DNA of 64,000 nucleotides from Beta vulgaris subsp. vulgaris. Lineage: Eukaryota > Streptophyta > Magnoliopsida > Caryophyllales > Amaranthaceae. Numbering within the stretch: position 1 is the first letter of the stretch; each line of letters begins with the position of its first letter. The stretch is from the NCBI RefSeq assembly GCF_026745355.1, contig NC_079205.1, positions 34,175,637-34,239,636 on the forward strand, written 5' to 3'. Under the pieces are notes generated by a model. It worked only from the letters and a program-made list of their open reading frames with translations, searched no databases and was not told the origin of the DNA. The position numbers were made by a program, and so were the translations under genes. This document shows positions 1-12,446 of the stretch, piece by piece.

Positions 1-1138
1 ACTTTATCAAATTGCATTGAGTTAATTCAAAGAATTTATGATTAAGGTAATTAGGTGATCGATTCTCTAATAAGATTTTGCTACCTTAGGGGACGACACA
101 CATCGCGCGTCGGCCAACAACTAGTATTAAGAAAAGAAGAGAGAGAGTAAAATTTGACTCAATATTCCATGCTTTTTACATGTGGGATAGGTAAAATGAG
201 GATAAAATAGTCAAATTTCCTTAAACCTTTATTAAGAAAAGAAAATGTTACATCTAAATAAAAATACTTAAAAATATAAATTGTTGCTAACTAAAAAAGA
301 GCATAAACATAATATTTCCTTCGTTTAGAAATAATTACATCATTTTATGTTTTCACGCTTGTCAATGCATGTTTTCAAACATTAATATCTTTTATTGTTA
401 ATAAGTAAAAATTATAGAAAGTTGATATTTAAAATTTATGCATTGAGACGAATCTAATAAGATCCTTTATAATTGTTTTTTCTAAAATATAAATCAACCA
501 AGACAATTAAAGTGTAACATATAAATAGTAAATACTATACAAATGGTGTAACCGTTTCTAAATGTAGCAATATAATTGATGTCATCCTGTGTAGTCTAGA
601 ACAGGTGCAACATCTATCCCATAGCTTAGGATGATAGGTTTAGCTTTAGAAATCGAGTAGCGTGCACTGTGCACTATTTACCCCGTGAACTAACTGAAAC
701 GACATTGCCGCCAAAAAACAACAAAAACACAATAGAAAGGTGAATATGACTCCATTCTTTTGTTGATTTGATATCTACACAATCCAACAAATAATGCAGT
801 ACTCTATAAACATTTGATTATCATTTTTCCCTCCACAACCACATTTTAGCAAGTGGTAGTGCTGAATTCACAGGATTCCTTTCCAATTTTGACAGAAAAA
901 CTCCTCATTTTCTGACACATGCATCACACACACATGTCTTCTTTCTTTGCTTAATTTATTACTGCTCTTGTTTTCTTCAATGAACCTAAAATTTATCCAG
1001 CTAGAAGAACTCACAGGGTATTTCAATGTTTTTATTTACTAATTTAATTCAATTTTATCACTTCCCAGAAATTCCTGTCTTAAAGATTGATTAGCCCAAC
1101 TCTTTTGGGAACTTACCCAACATTTCTGGGAACCTAAA
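1..1138. other. Upstream intergenic region of the LRR pseudokinase gene
   Basis: AT-rich DNA with no convincing coding region. The last 150 bases before the ATG at 1139 are C/T-rich, which fits a promoter and leader, but no clear TATA box can be assigned. A degenerate MITE-like segment (318-565) lies inside and is listed separately. Confidence 0.5.
318..565. repeat. Degenerate MITE-like segment, Stowaway-type ends
   Basis: The left edge reads TTCGTTTAGAAATAATTACA. The right edge, read on the minus strand, gives CATTTAGAAACGGTTACACC, an imperfect inverted copy. The spacing of about 250 bp and the AT-rich body resemble Tc1/mariner-related MITEs. No target duplication can be confirmed, so the class is an inference. 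Confidence 0.35.
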
Positions 1139-4100
1139 ATGGCTAAACCCTTTTCATCTCCATTTTTTCTCCTCCTTTTCATAATTTTGCTGCAAACCCA
1201 CTTTTCAGTTCAGTTACCACAATCACAATTACAAGCATTTTTTACTATTCAGCAAATTCTCAACCACCCATTAAAGTTAAATAGCTTAGACCAAAACATT
1301 GATGTTTGCAGCACTGAACCAAACCCATATTTCACCATTGTATGTTATGAAGAAAATATTACTCAAATTCATACACAAGGGTTTATTGGGTTTGCTCCAG
1401 TTTCAGGTAATATTTCCATGGAAGCTCTATTTACTGCTTTTGCAGCTTTACCAGGGTTAAAGGTGCTATCTTTGGTGTCCTTAGGTCTGTGGGGTCCACT
1501 CCCTCAAACTATAGGTAACTTGTCTTCTCTTGAAATGTTAAATCTTAGCTCAAATAACTTGAACGGTACAATTCCGGTGGAAATGCTGGGTTTAAGAAAT
1601 CTTCAGACTATTGTATTGGATCATAATAAGTTCACTGGAGAAGTACCCTTTTGGATTAGCTCATTTTCTGGGTTAACTGTTCTTAGTTTAAAGAATAATT
1701 CACTAAATGGATTATTACCCAGTTCATTTTCAAGGTTGGGAAACCTCAGGATTCTTCAACTTTCTATGAATAATTTCAATGGTGAAGTTCCTGATCTTAG
1801 TAACTTGACTAATTTGCAAGTTCTTGATTTGGGGAATAACTCTTTAGGACCAAAGTTTCCCACTTTACATAACAAATTGGTCACGTTAGTACTCAAAAGG
1901 AATAAGTTTAGGTTTGGTATGACACATAATTTGAGCTCTTTTTATCAACTTCAGAAGCTGGATGTTTCTTCTAATGAGTTTGTTGAGCCATTCTTGCCTT
2001 CTTTGCTTTCGTTGCCTTCGATTGGTTATCTTAGTATTGCTGGGAACAAGTTCCATGGAATGCTTCTTAAGAATATGAGTTGTGGTGCAGACATTAAGTA
2101 TGTGGATTTATCATTCAACTACTTAACTGGGGACTTGCCTGCTTGTCTGAAATTGGGTAATAAAAGTCAAATTGTCCATTATCGAGGGAATTGCTTGTCG
2201 AATGGGAGACAAAGACAGCACCCATATGCATTTTGTCATAATGAAGCCCTGGCAGTGAGGATATCGCCGCAGAGAAGGAAAGAAAATGAGCCAAGTTCCA
2301 AAATTGTGGTAGCCATGAGCATAGTAGGAGCAACTTCACTTGCAGGTCTAATGGTATTAGGTGTCGGGTTTGTATTCTCCAAACATGCCTTCAAGAAACC
2401 TCGAACAAGAGTAATACTAGAGAAGGCAAAAGTGTTGTATCCATCAAAGCTGTTTCTGGATGCGAGTAAGTGATTTCTGTGTTGCAACTTTAGTAATTTT
2501 ATTCTGTTATTAGTATGTTAGGGAGAAGATTGTGTATATTAGAAAGTTACTGACTTATTGATGGAGTTAAAACCTGATCTTCTGCTGTCAAAGAGCTTAC
2601 AATTTTCGTTATAATGGGTGCTAAATGTAATGTGCTTGGAAGTTTCACTATGATGACTAGTTTCAAAAGGTAATGTGCTTGACAGTAGTGAATCAGTGAT
2701 TATAAACATTACCCTAGAAAGACGATAAGAAACGGCTGTGAGTTTTGTAAGGTGCTTGTAATGCACCATAAACCTCACTTAACAGAAAGTTAGCATTTTG
2801 AATCACTCTTGTTGCAGGGGAGATATGTCAAATGGCAAAGCTTGGACCCCTCGGCCTTCCTGCTTATCGCAACTTTCTCTTAGATGAGATTAAGGAGGCT
2901 ACAGCAAACTTTGATGTATCAAACTTAATTGGGGAAGGTTCTTATGGTCAGGTATGACTCTTCACACTGTCAAATAAAATTTCTTATCAGGAGACTTTTT
3001 CTCAGTAATTAACTAACAAAAAACAAACTTGTATTCACACATGTCGGAAATGTGTGTAAACTTTTCATATTACTTACACTACACGTCTCTTAATGATTAT
3101 CAGGTCTACAAGGGCATACTTGGCAATGATAATATGGTTGCCATTCGATGCTTAAAAGTGAGAAAACGACGTGGAATACAAGCCTACACTCATGACGTAG
3201 AGCTATTATCAAAGCTTAGGCATATTCATTTGGTCAGTGCTCTAGGGCATTGCTTTGAGTATAATTCAGAAGACTCAACTGTAAGCACAATATATCTTGT
3301 GTTTGAGTTTGTACCAAACGGAACCCTAAGAGACTTCATCTCAGGTAAAAACCTGAATGGAAATCTACTGCATGGATGCGTGATTCATGTACTTGCTCCT
3401 CTCACTTGAGTTTCAATCTGTTATACAGGACAAAAACCTATCTGGTCGAAAAGAATTGCAGTTGCAGTTGAAGTTGCAAAAGGAATTCAATTTCTCCAGA
3501 CAGGAATGATGCCTGGTTTATATTCAAACAATCTCAAGACTACAAATGTCTTATTGGATCATAGCCTTCATGTGAAACTAAACAGCTATAATCTGCCTTT
3601 GTTAGCTGAAAACAAGAATAAGGTATAACATCATGATCTTCCTTATTATGTGTCAAATGTTTCATTTGAACAAGTAAAAAGAAACGCTTAGAGCTGACAC
3701 CATGTACTTTGGTTCCTCTAGGTCAATATGCTATCATCCTCTGGATCCAAGGAAGTTAGCAAACCAATGTAAGTACCAAAGTTGAACTGCAGTTATATTG
3801 CAGATTAATATAAAAAACTTGGAACTTAGGTAATACATGTAACCCTTCCTTTGAGATATTTTGTGCAATTTAAATATAAAGCTATGTTACTCGGACTCTT
3901 CATTTTACCCCAAATACCGTGTAGCCTGTTGGATCCTTCAACATGAGTATGCATACTTCGACACTTGATTCTCGACCAAAATTGTGGAATGCTTTTTATA
4001 GAACTGACAAGTCGACACTCAAACACAAACTTGTGTTTGGCATGGGTACCTAAGTCCGAGTAACATAGGCATAAAATATTCAATCACTACCAGTTTTTCT

Positions 4101-4849
4101 TTTAGAAAGAAAATTGATACTGAAAAGTGATACCACCTTGAATGCTTATAGACAGTTGACCAATTATATCTCAAGAATCAATTTCCTCTGCTGTGAGAGA
4201 ACACAAATTCTTGGGTATTATGCCCACTAAATTTTGTTTCGTGGCCAGTGTCGCCTGAGTTGTCATAATTTGCCATTAGTCATCCTCTTTGACACAATAG
4301 TGGATTGAGGAGTACATAATCTTGTAATATTCTGCATACATGCAGAGTGAAGCAAGATGACAAGAGTGATGTCTACGACTTTGGGGTGATTCTCTTGGAA
4401 ATCATTGCAGGAAGAGAAATCACATCGGATAATGATGTATCCGTTATGAAAGATCTAGTAAGTATTTTGGCTTCCAAAAATAAAATACTTTTGCTCAATC
4501 ACTTGACAGACTGAAGAAGTTGGAAAAGAAAAAAATTGGAAAAGAGAAAAAATCTGAAATCGCTAGAATGGTGGTGTTCTTGTTTCATCTGCAGTTTGAA
4601 GTTGGCATTAAGGCGGACAAGATAGCCCGAAAGCAAATTCTGGATCCAGCAGTACACAAAGAGTGTCCAGACAACTCGGTGAAGACAGTGATGGAAGTCT
4701 GCGTAAAGTCACTTTCAGAAGACCCTAATGATAGGCCGTCCATCGAAGATGTACTCTGGAATTTGCACTTTGCAGCTCAGGTTCAAGACTTGGGGCAAGG
4801 GGATTCTCCAAGTCGCAAGTCCTCGTCCCCCGTTTTCACTTCGCAATGA
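1139..4849 (+). CDS. LRR receptor-like protein kinase, probably catalytically inactive
   Basis: Seven coding exons join in frame: 1139-2465, 2818-2951, 3104-3344, 3429-3622, 3722-3768, 4346-4457 and 4595-4849, giving 769 residues. All introns are GT-AG. Exon 1 encodes a signal peptide (residues 1-24), about nine leucine-rich repeats and one membrane span near residues 388-412. The cytoplasmic half has a glycine loop (IGEGSYGQ) and the subdomain IX motif DVYDFGVILLE. The catalytic residues are lost: the ATP-binding lysine lies in VAIR, the HRD position reads YSN, and the DFG position reads NSY. The layout matches the plant family typified by Arabidopsis At3g03770 (known family), described as probable inactive kinases. 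It would act at the plasma membrane as a receptor or scaffold (inference). Intron 5 carries a MITE. Confidence 0.9.
3882..4068. repeat. Foldback MITE in intron 5 of the LRR pseudokinase gene
   Basis: The ends are a perfect 16-bp inverted repeat, CTATGTTACTCGGACT at the left and its complement at the right. The interior also folds back in part. The same terminal motif is widespread in dicot introns and intergenic DNA (recalled, not searched). It lies wholly within the intron, so the coding sequence is unaffected. Confidence 0.65.
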
Positions 4850-6917
4850 GAGAATACATCCTCAGATTTAAGATTAATGGTGCTTGCTGACTCAGCTCAT
4901 ATTGCTCCTCTACATTTTTGTTCCCCTGTATTCCCATATTATGTATATACTGTGTAGAACCAGGATCTCAGTAAGTTAGCAACTGAAGTCTAACGTGACA
5001 TGATCACTGAAAAAAACTGCTACAGGGGTGGTTGGGGATGGAGGGACGGGGGAATTATGTATCGGTTATCCCAAGCATAAGTAGTTTAAGTGTGCAGTTG
5101 AATGCATTTCTCATTTCTGAGCCACAATTTGCATATATAGATCAAGTGTACAGTTAAATGCATTTCTCATTTCTGAGCCATAGTTTCGTTCTTCGTGGTT
5201 TTTCACCTCCTTCCCTTTTCCTGCAGTTAGCACTTTCTGTGATCACCACTGTTCCAAATTGATATCTGGACAGAGTTCATCAAATAAAATAGTTTGTGAA
5301 CCGTCTGAAAAGATATGAAGGAGAAATAAAACATCAGTTCTTATTTCATACTCCTCCCCCCCCCCCCTTTCTGGAAGACTGGAACATCTTAATTGCATAT
5401 TGTTAGTTTTTAATGATTACCTTTGACCATCATATCTTAATTAAGCATTTATTAATAGTATAGTAAAAAGTTAGTAGTTCATCTCTATTATATATGGGAA
5501 AGAGAGCAATGGTGTCCTTTTTTGAAATGCCTATTTTAATGTCAAAATCAAAATCGACACTGAAAGAAAATTACCGAAAATTAATTTACAACACTCACTC
5601 ATAAATCACTTAAAAGAAGAAACTTTACAAACCACTCATACAATTGAGAAGATCATGTTATAAAAATCACGCAAATCACTCAAATAATCGAAAAACTTTA
5701 TTAAAACTAATTAAAATAAACATACAAACTAAAACTACTAACCTAGAACGTCAATACATACAAAAACATTTACAAAAATTTACTTACAAATCACTATTAT
5801 CAAGAATCATTCACAATTAATGATAGGCCATGATAAAAAAAATAGAGGTGTATTTGTAGTGAAATCAGTTAGAAGTTAGAGAATTATTTACTTATTTTAT
5901 AGTGTTTCCTATATATAATATAACTTTTACATATATTTGGACCTATCTTTTTCTATTATATACTAGCGATTAATTATCAAGGTAAAAAAATTTATGTAAA
6001 ATATAATTCAAGAAATAAAGTACAACATATCTCTATTATATAAGGAAAGGGGGAGCCATGGACCATGGTGTCCCCGAATGAAAAGACTATGTTACTCCCT
6101 TCCTATTATAAATTACAAATTTACTTACAAATCAAAGGGGGCATCAAACAAAAATACCAAAAATATAATTATAACAATCACTCACAAACTACAACCTATG
6201 AAAAAATTGACTTGAAATCAAAGTGTCCGCTTTCTTTATAATTTATGAAGTACTGTACTTAATTCAAAAATCAACTAAAAAATTGTAATATTAGAAATCA
6301 TAAATAAATTCAATAAAATTTCTATTTTGTTCATAGAACTTAACTTTCAAAAGTATAAAAGAATGGTGAGAGACTTAAGTGACAGAAACTAAACCACTCA
6401 AATTTTGCAACTAAAAACAATTATACTTCGTATGTCTAATGTTCAAATTTCGACTCTTATGCCGAAGAAAATCGAGTTTTTGATTTGACAAAAAATTCTA
6501 GTAAATACATATTGGAACAAATCCAACAAGATCATGATGTGATTGATTTTTCTTATTTTAGAGTATTAGGGATATGCAGAAACAATGTCATGAATTTTTA
6601 CACAATGAGTTATTAGATGCTTTAAGAAAGAGAGAATAATCAGTGAAGCATGACAAACCGATATTCCTAAAAACAAGTTACAACCATTGGAAAGATTCAA
6701 CAATATTTAGATCAAAATATACATGGGGTCATGCAGTGGAGTCAATGAGTCATGGAGTGTGTACTGGTGATAAACAACCTATAAAGATAAGAGATTTGAG
6801 AATTATGAGTCGCAAGGGGAAAATATCAGAATTTAAGGGTGAGAGTATAAGAGAGAGAAAAAAAAGTGACCACGAAGTATTTTATATTGGAGTTTGATTT
6901 GTTCAATACGTAAGGTG
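4850..6917. other. Intergenic region with short repeats and Helitron-like ends
   Basis: No gene is supported. The first few hundred bases should hold the 3' UTR of the pseudokinase gene. A 56-bp-period duplication covers 5088-5188, with GCATTTCTCATTTCTGAGCCA in both copies apart from its edges. A poly-C run lies near 5357. Two segments beginning TCTCTATTATATA (near 5484 and 6031), each followed by a GGTGTCC motif, resemble 5' ends of plant Helitrons, but no matching 3' hairpin-CTRR end could be paired. A short open frame at 6643-6897 has no recognisable domain. Confidence 0.4.
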
Positions 6918-6926
6918 TCATAATCG

Positions 6927-6994
6927 AAGAAAGTCGCAGCGCATACCCGGTATTGGTAGGCAGTTATCAATACCGGGGTATTTTCGTAATTTCA
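6927..6994 (+). repeat. Left terminal inverted repeat of the MULE
   Basis: About 68 bp, pairing with 21194-21262. Two blocks are strongly conserved: CAGCGCATACCCG, and AATACCGGGGTATTTTCG followed by T(A/C)ATTTCA. They are separated by a diverged 21-bp spacer of equal length in both ends, as expected for transposase-binding subsites. Confidence 0.9.
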
Positions 6995-7731
6995 ACGCAA
7001 AAAGACAAATGTTGACTTCAGCAATTAGTTTTCTGGACTTGTTGACTTAGGCAAATAGATTTTTAGGTTAAGAGAGAGACAGAGAGTTGAAAAAAACCAG
7101 AGAATAAACAGAGAATGTCTGAAAGGAAGAGAGAAATAGGAAGAATTCCTCATAAGTAATTAACAAAAGAGAATTGTGGTATTTAAAATTGTCAATTTGC
7201 GACGATGATGAGCACGATGATGATTTGCGAAGGAGAAGGAGGAGAGAAAGTTGCGGTCAGCACAGAGGAGAATAGCGATGGAAACAATGTAAATGAAAAA
7301 AGGTTTGACTTTGTTAAATTTGTGGCATGCATGGTGTGTAAGAAGGGTTGACTTTGGTGAATTTATCAATGAATTTTGTTTTGCATTTATTGTTGATGAA
7401 AAGGGAATGTGAATTTAATAGGTTGGCAGAAAATTGTCAATTTTTTGAGGGCAAAGAATTGAATGGTGTAATATTGTTATGTATTATGTATAATTATGTA
7501 TAAGAAAACAAAATTTGTGTTGATGATAATAAATAAGCAGCAGCATTGATTTTAGAAGTAAATAGGGCACCATTAATAAGCAGCAGCATTGATAATTTTT
7601 TGAGTAGTAATATTGTTGATAAAACAGTTGTATGGGTGTGCATTAAATATGTTACATATTTCTGACAAATGAAAAAAAAAAATTGTGTTCTTCATGAATA
7701 GGGTCCTGAATTGTATGAGATTAACGGAGAA

Positions 7732-10700
7732 ATGTATGTTGGGAAAGGTGCTGTGGTAGAGTCATTACATGTTGAGGGTAATGATATAGTAGCTGTTACT
7801 CCGGAGGGGAGAGTAACTGGATGTAGAATAGGTGAGGTTAGTGTGTTAGCCCCCCTGTATGTTGGTATGGTTTTTCCTAGTTGGGAAGGGACTGATAGCT
7901 ATTATAAAAAATATGGTAAGCAAGAAGGGTTTGGTGTTGTTCGGGCATCTTCGGCATTTAGACAAAAGAAAGTAGGTGAAGAAAGGAAACGGCGTAATGG
8001 GTCATGGACATGTGAATGTTATGGTAAGCCTGAAAGTAAGAAAAGAGTCAGTGGTTCGATGTTTGTGACGGATTCACTGGTTAGTGACGAAAGTGGTGTG
8101 AAGAAGTCAAAGAAGTGTCAATGTCCTGCCATGATCTATGCAAGTTTGAATGAAGATGATGAGTGGGTGATTAGGAGGGTTGTGTTAGAACACTTAAACC
8201 ATGATCCTACACCATCAAAGTCCCGACACATAAGTATGTATCGCAAAGAGGAGTTGTCAAATCATGTAAGGAGAAAGCTATTCAATGATTATAATTCAGG
8301 AGTGAAGATACCCCAAATACATGATTGTTTGGCTAGAGAGAGGAATGGTGTTGAGAATTGGGTCGTAACGGAAAGAGATTTGCGCAATGAAGTTAGCAAG
8401 GTTAAGAGGCTGAGGCTTAGGGATGGTGATGCTAACGCGATGCTTGAGTATTTCAATAAAATGACTGCAAATAATCAGAATTTCTTTCATATGCATAGGT
8501 TGGATGAGAATAATTACTTAAAGGACATAATGTGGGTTGATGCTAGGAGCAGAGTTGCATATGAGGAGTTTGGTGATGTGGTTTGCTTTGACTCTACCTA
8601 CCTCACTAATGAATATGAGCTTCCATTTTCTAATTTTGTTGGTGTAAATCACCATGGGCAAAGTATTCTACTTGGTTGTGCTCTAGTCTCTCATGAAAAT
8701 ACTGAGACGTTTGAGTGGCTATTTAGGACTTGGCTTATATGTATGGGTGGTAAGTCTCCTGGTGGGATATTGACTGACCAATGTGCAGCAATGCGCAAAG
8801 CGTTGCGGACATCGATGCCTAATGCTCGTCACCGTTGGTGTCTTTGGCATATCACTGAAAAGTTTTGTGCAAAACTAGGAATGATTGAGGGGTATGAATA
8901 TTTCAAGGACGAGCTTTTGAATGCCATATACGATAGCTTGGAACCGGAAGAGTTTGAGGCGAATTGGAGTTCAGTTATATTGAAGTACAAGAAGTTGTCC
9001 TCTAATGAGTGGCTGGCAGGTTAGTTATGAATTTGTCGTATATTTTGCATATTTGCATGGTTAGTATAAATGCTTAAATGCTTATGTTTATTATAATATG
9101 AAAAAATTTGCATATTTGCATTAGTATAAATATGCATCAGTTTTGGGTATTTGCATTAGTATAAATATGCATTAGTATAAATAAGCATATCACTGAAAAA
9201 ATTTGCATATTTGCATATTTGCATTAGTATTAAAAATGTGACAGTAAGTAAACTTAGTGCTTAAATGCTTCAAAATGTGAAGCAGCAGTGTGCATGGTTA
9301 GTAAACTTAATGTGCATCAGTGTGCTTCACAGTAGCATGTAGTATCACTCACCTAGCAGCAGTGTGCTTCACAGTAGCATGACAGTAGCATGTAGGTTTT
9401 TTTGGTGTATGCTTCACAGTAGCTAATGTGGTAAAATGTGAGCTGATTTGATATTTTGCTGTAGGTTTATATCGGGAGAGGGAGATGTGGGTCCCTGCTT
9501 ACCTAAGGCACATGTTTTGGGCGGGAATGAAAACAACACAAAGAGTGGAGGGCATGAATAGTTTCTTCGATGGGTATGTAAATAAACATACGAGGTTGTA
9601 TGAGTTTGCTGAGCGTTATTGTGAAGCAATGGAAGTACGTGCGAACACAGAGAAGCTTGCAGACGCAAATTCCGGGAGATATGTCCGTGAACTAGTGACT
9701 GATTTTGCGGTAGAGAAAGTATTCCAGCGTGTATACACTGATTCTAAATTCAAGGAGGTGCAACGAAAGTGCAATAGAACAATATATTTAATGTTCCATG
9801 GGAAGAATGTTATATCTGATAACATTGTAGAACATTTTCTGGAGGATAGAGTATGGATTCGATGTCGGGAAACAAAGAAGGAAATTCCTTCGAAGAAGAA
9901 GCGGACATACAAGATTAGGGTGGACTTGGTTTTGCATGACGTTAGCTGTTCATGTAAATCATTTGAGTGTCACGGAATAATGTGTCGGCACACCATCATG
10001 GCATATGAGATGCATGATAAGTTGGAGGTCGCTGAGAAGTATATACTTAGGCGTTGGAGGAAAGATGTGCAGAGGAAGCACACAAGGGTGAAGGTTGCGT
10101 ATCATGATCCTTTGAAAACAGATGAGGTACGTCGTTATGATTTTATAATGGAGAAGTTTGTTCCTATTTGTGAGAATGCATCGGTGTATGAGGAAAATAT
10201 ATTTGTTTGCGTGGAGTTGCTTGATTTGCTGTCAATAAGGGTAAGTGAGAGTAGTGCGATGGTTTTGAGGCGGTTGAATGGAGAGGAGGAGGAAGATATT
10301 AATCCATCCTCAGTAGGTAAGAAGAAGAAGTGCACCCCTGATTCAGTAAACAAGGGGGGTTTGAAAAGCAAAGATGCGGAAAAGGTAAATGTGAAAGACC
10401 CCCCATGTCGAATGTTGCCTCACAGAACTCGTGATGTTCGATTCTACGGTGCTGTTGAAAAACCAATAAAGAAGAAATGTCGGAAAGGGAAGAGAGTGAC
10501 AGTGACGAAGAAGAAGAGGGGTACTCCATCGCTGGACATGCAGCTGGGTGAGAGTGGTTTGAATGGTTCACCAATGTTGAACCCGTATGCTTTAAAGGTA
10601 AGTTATTTAATAACATATTTTTGCAGTAGTATAATTCTTTGAAAGTGTGTGATATATTTAAGAAGTAATGTAACACTGTGTAGACACCGGAAAGCGGAGG

Positions 10701-11000
10701 CGGCGACATGAGCATGACTTATGGGTCTGCCATTACATCAACACCAAGTGGTGGGTTTGGTGTATCGATGGAGGTATTGCATATTTTAACATTTAAATGT
10801 TTTGTAGTTATAAGTTTTGTGTTATGTTATGGAAAGTGTTAACGAAAAATTGGTGCAATTGTTAACAGTTAGGAGAATCGCACAGTGGTATTCCAATGGT
10901 AGATGCAGATGGGTCGATAGGGTATTTTACGCGGCTGCTTAGTAGCGGAGGAGTTGGGAGTGAATTCACTAGTGCATCTGTTGCGGGGTCTAATGCATAG
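7732..11000 (+). CDS. MULE transposase, FAR1/FHY3-related
   Basis: Four exons join in frame: 7732-9019, 9465-10597, 10684-10773 and 10869-11000. This gives about 880 residues from the first ATG; the open frame extends upstream to an AG at about 7700, so a further 5' exon is possible. The N-terminal part has a FAR1-type DNA-binding region (roughly residues 45-165). The MULE catalytic domain follows, with acidic residues visible in VVCFDSTY, GGILTDQ and, across the first splice, TQRVEGMNSFF. A SWIM zinc finger (CSCKSFECHGIMCRH) lies near 9950-9995. The basic C-terminus is rich in K/R. Residue order and splice position match FAR1-type plant MULE transposases. No frameshift or stop was seen, so it may still be active. 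Intron 1 is full of TTGCATTAGTATAAATATGC-type simple repeats. Confidence 0.9.
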
Positions 11001-11750
11001 ATGCATAGTTGAATTTATGCAATGATAAAAAACTTGCAAACATAGTAAATTTTTTGTAAATGTCACATAGTTAATTTTTTGTAAACTTGCAAATGTCGCA
11101 ATATATTTGTAAATTTAGAAGTTAAGAAATTTTTTGTAAACTTGCAATCTTTGATTGAGAAGTGAAAACATTTGGGTAAAAATAACCCAGATTTCATTCA
11201 TTGAGTTTGTAAAAATAGGCCACATTGGAGTGGGTTAGATTTCCTCAAAGGAATGAAAATAGCCCACTGGCTTGCTTTGGCTGTTGTAAAAAAATCACAC
11301 TCTTTGAGTATTTGAGTAGATGAACGAAGCCCAAGAAAGCAAAGAAAGAAAACTCCTCAAAACTGGAAAGAATTCATTGTAAACGGGCCTAATAAGCCCA
11401 TAACGCACTGGCAGCCCAAGAAAGCAAAACAAAGCCCTGAAAAGGCAAAGAAAGAATTAGATGGGCCTAATAAATGGGGCTAATAAACAAAGCACCGAAA
11501 GTTGAAAGAAATTAGTCATTAAACTGAATAATGGCCTCCAAATTCATTAGTTAAAATATCTTGAAAATACCTGCTCTACAATAACAATAACTAATAACTT
11601 TGAGAGTGTAATTAAACTTGGTAGAGGAAAAGGTGTTATGAAGTAATAAATGTAGTAAATGTTGTTGGATTATATAATAAGAATAGTGAACTGATTTTAT
11701 ACACAACAAAAAATCAGTTGGGATACTCCTTTGAAGTTAAAAAAAAAATC
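11001..11750. other. Non-coding spacer inside the MULE
   Basis: AT-rich spacer between the transposase stop and the SUMO-like gene. It contains repeated TTTTTTGTAAACTTGCAA phrases (11030-11150) and an A/G-rich stretch with repeated AAAGCAAAGAAAGAA (11330-11460). The last 100 bases probably hold the promoter and leader of the SUMO-like gene. Confidence 0.5.
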
Positions 11751-12446
11751 ATGAGTACTCCAACTCCGAAGATTAAGATACTTGTGAAAGCGGGTGATCT
11801 AGCGGATAATGGTGTTGGTTACGTGATATCTCCACACACGCAACTTTCTTCACTTTATGAGTTGTATGCAACACGAGTTGGTGTAGATGTGAATGATTTG
11901 TATCTTATGTGTCGGGGACAATATCTTCGACAAGATACAACATCTTTCGTGTACGGGTTTGATGACACCGAACTCGTACTAGCATATTCCAAGGTACGTT
12001 CCACCATAATCAGATCAAACTAATTTTACCTCAGATTGTGGTTTTATTAAATCAAATCTTAAAGTTATGTACTTAGATCAGATTGCGGTTGGCACTAAGC
12101 TGTGGATTGATTTTCGCATATATAACTTATAAGATGAAATTTTAACATTATTTTAACATTATTGTTTCATGTGTAGTCGGGAGTGGCTGTTGCTGGTGAT
12201 CCGGACATTGATCCGGACTACTACTTTATCACGATGCGGGACCTTAAGAACAAGCCTAATGTTGAAATATTCAGGATGAAATGCACAACGAAAATCAAAA
12301 AAATGGCAATGTTATGGGCCTTTACACAAGACGTTGAATATGATAAAATAAAGTTGTACCAAAATGGTGATTGCCTTGATTTGGATGGTAATTTTATAAG
12401 TGAAGGTATTGTTGATGGTGACGTCATATACGTCGTGTTGGGGTAG
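11751..12446 (+). CDS. Tandem SUMO-like (beta-grasp) protein carried by the MULE
   Basis: Two exons, 11751-11993 and 12177-12446, join in phase 0 with a GT-AG intron and encode 170 residues. Each exon carries one ubiquitin-fold domain of SUMO type. Domain 1 (about residues 7-79) runs from KIKILVKAG through LYLMCRGQYLRQDTT to GFDDTELVLAY. Domain 2 (about residues 95-170) runs from YFITMRDLKNKPNVE to GIVDGDVIYVVLG, where the DGDVI-type turn is the signature of SUMO and SUMO-like domains. The protein ends in a single glycine, not a diglycine tail, so it probably cannot be conjugated as it stands. Two SUMO-like domains in tandem recall the Rad60/Esc2/NIP45 group, which binds SUMO enzymes (family knowledge). 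A role in SUMO signalling for the transposon is inference, strengthened by the Ulp1-like gene in the same element. Confidence 0.72.

Noticed and set aside
6643..6897. 84-codon ORF left of the MULE
   Set aside because: No recognisable domain and A-rich, basic composition expected by chance in this region.
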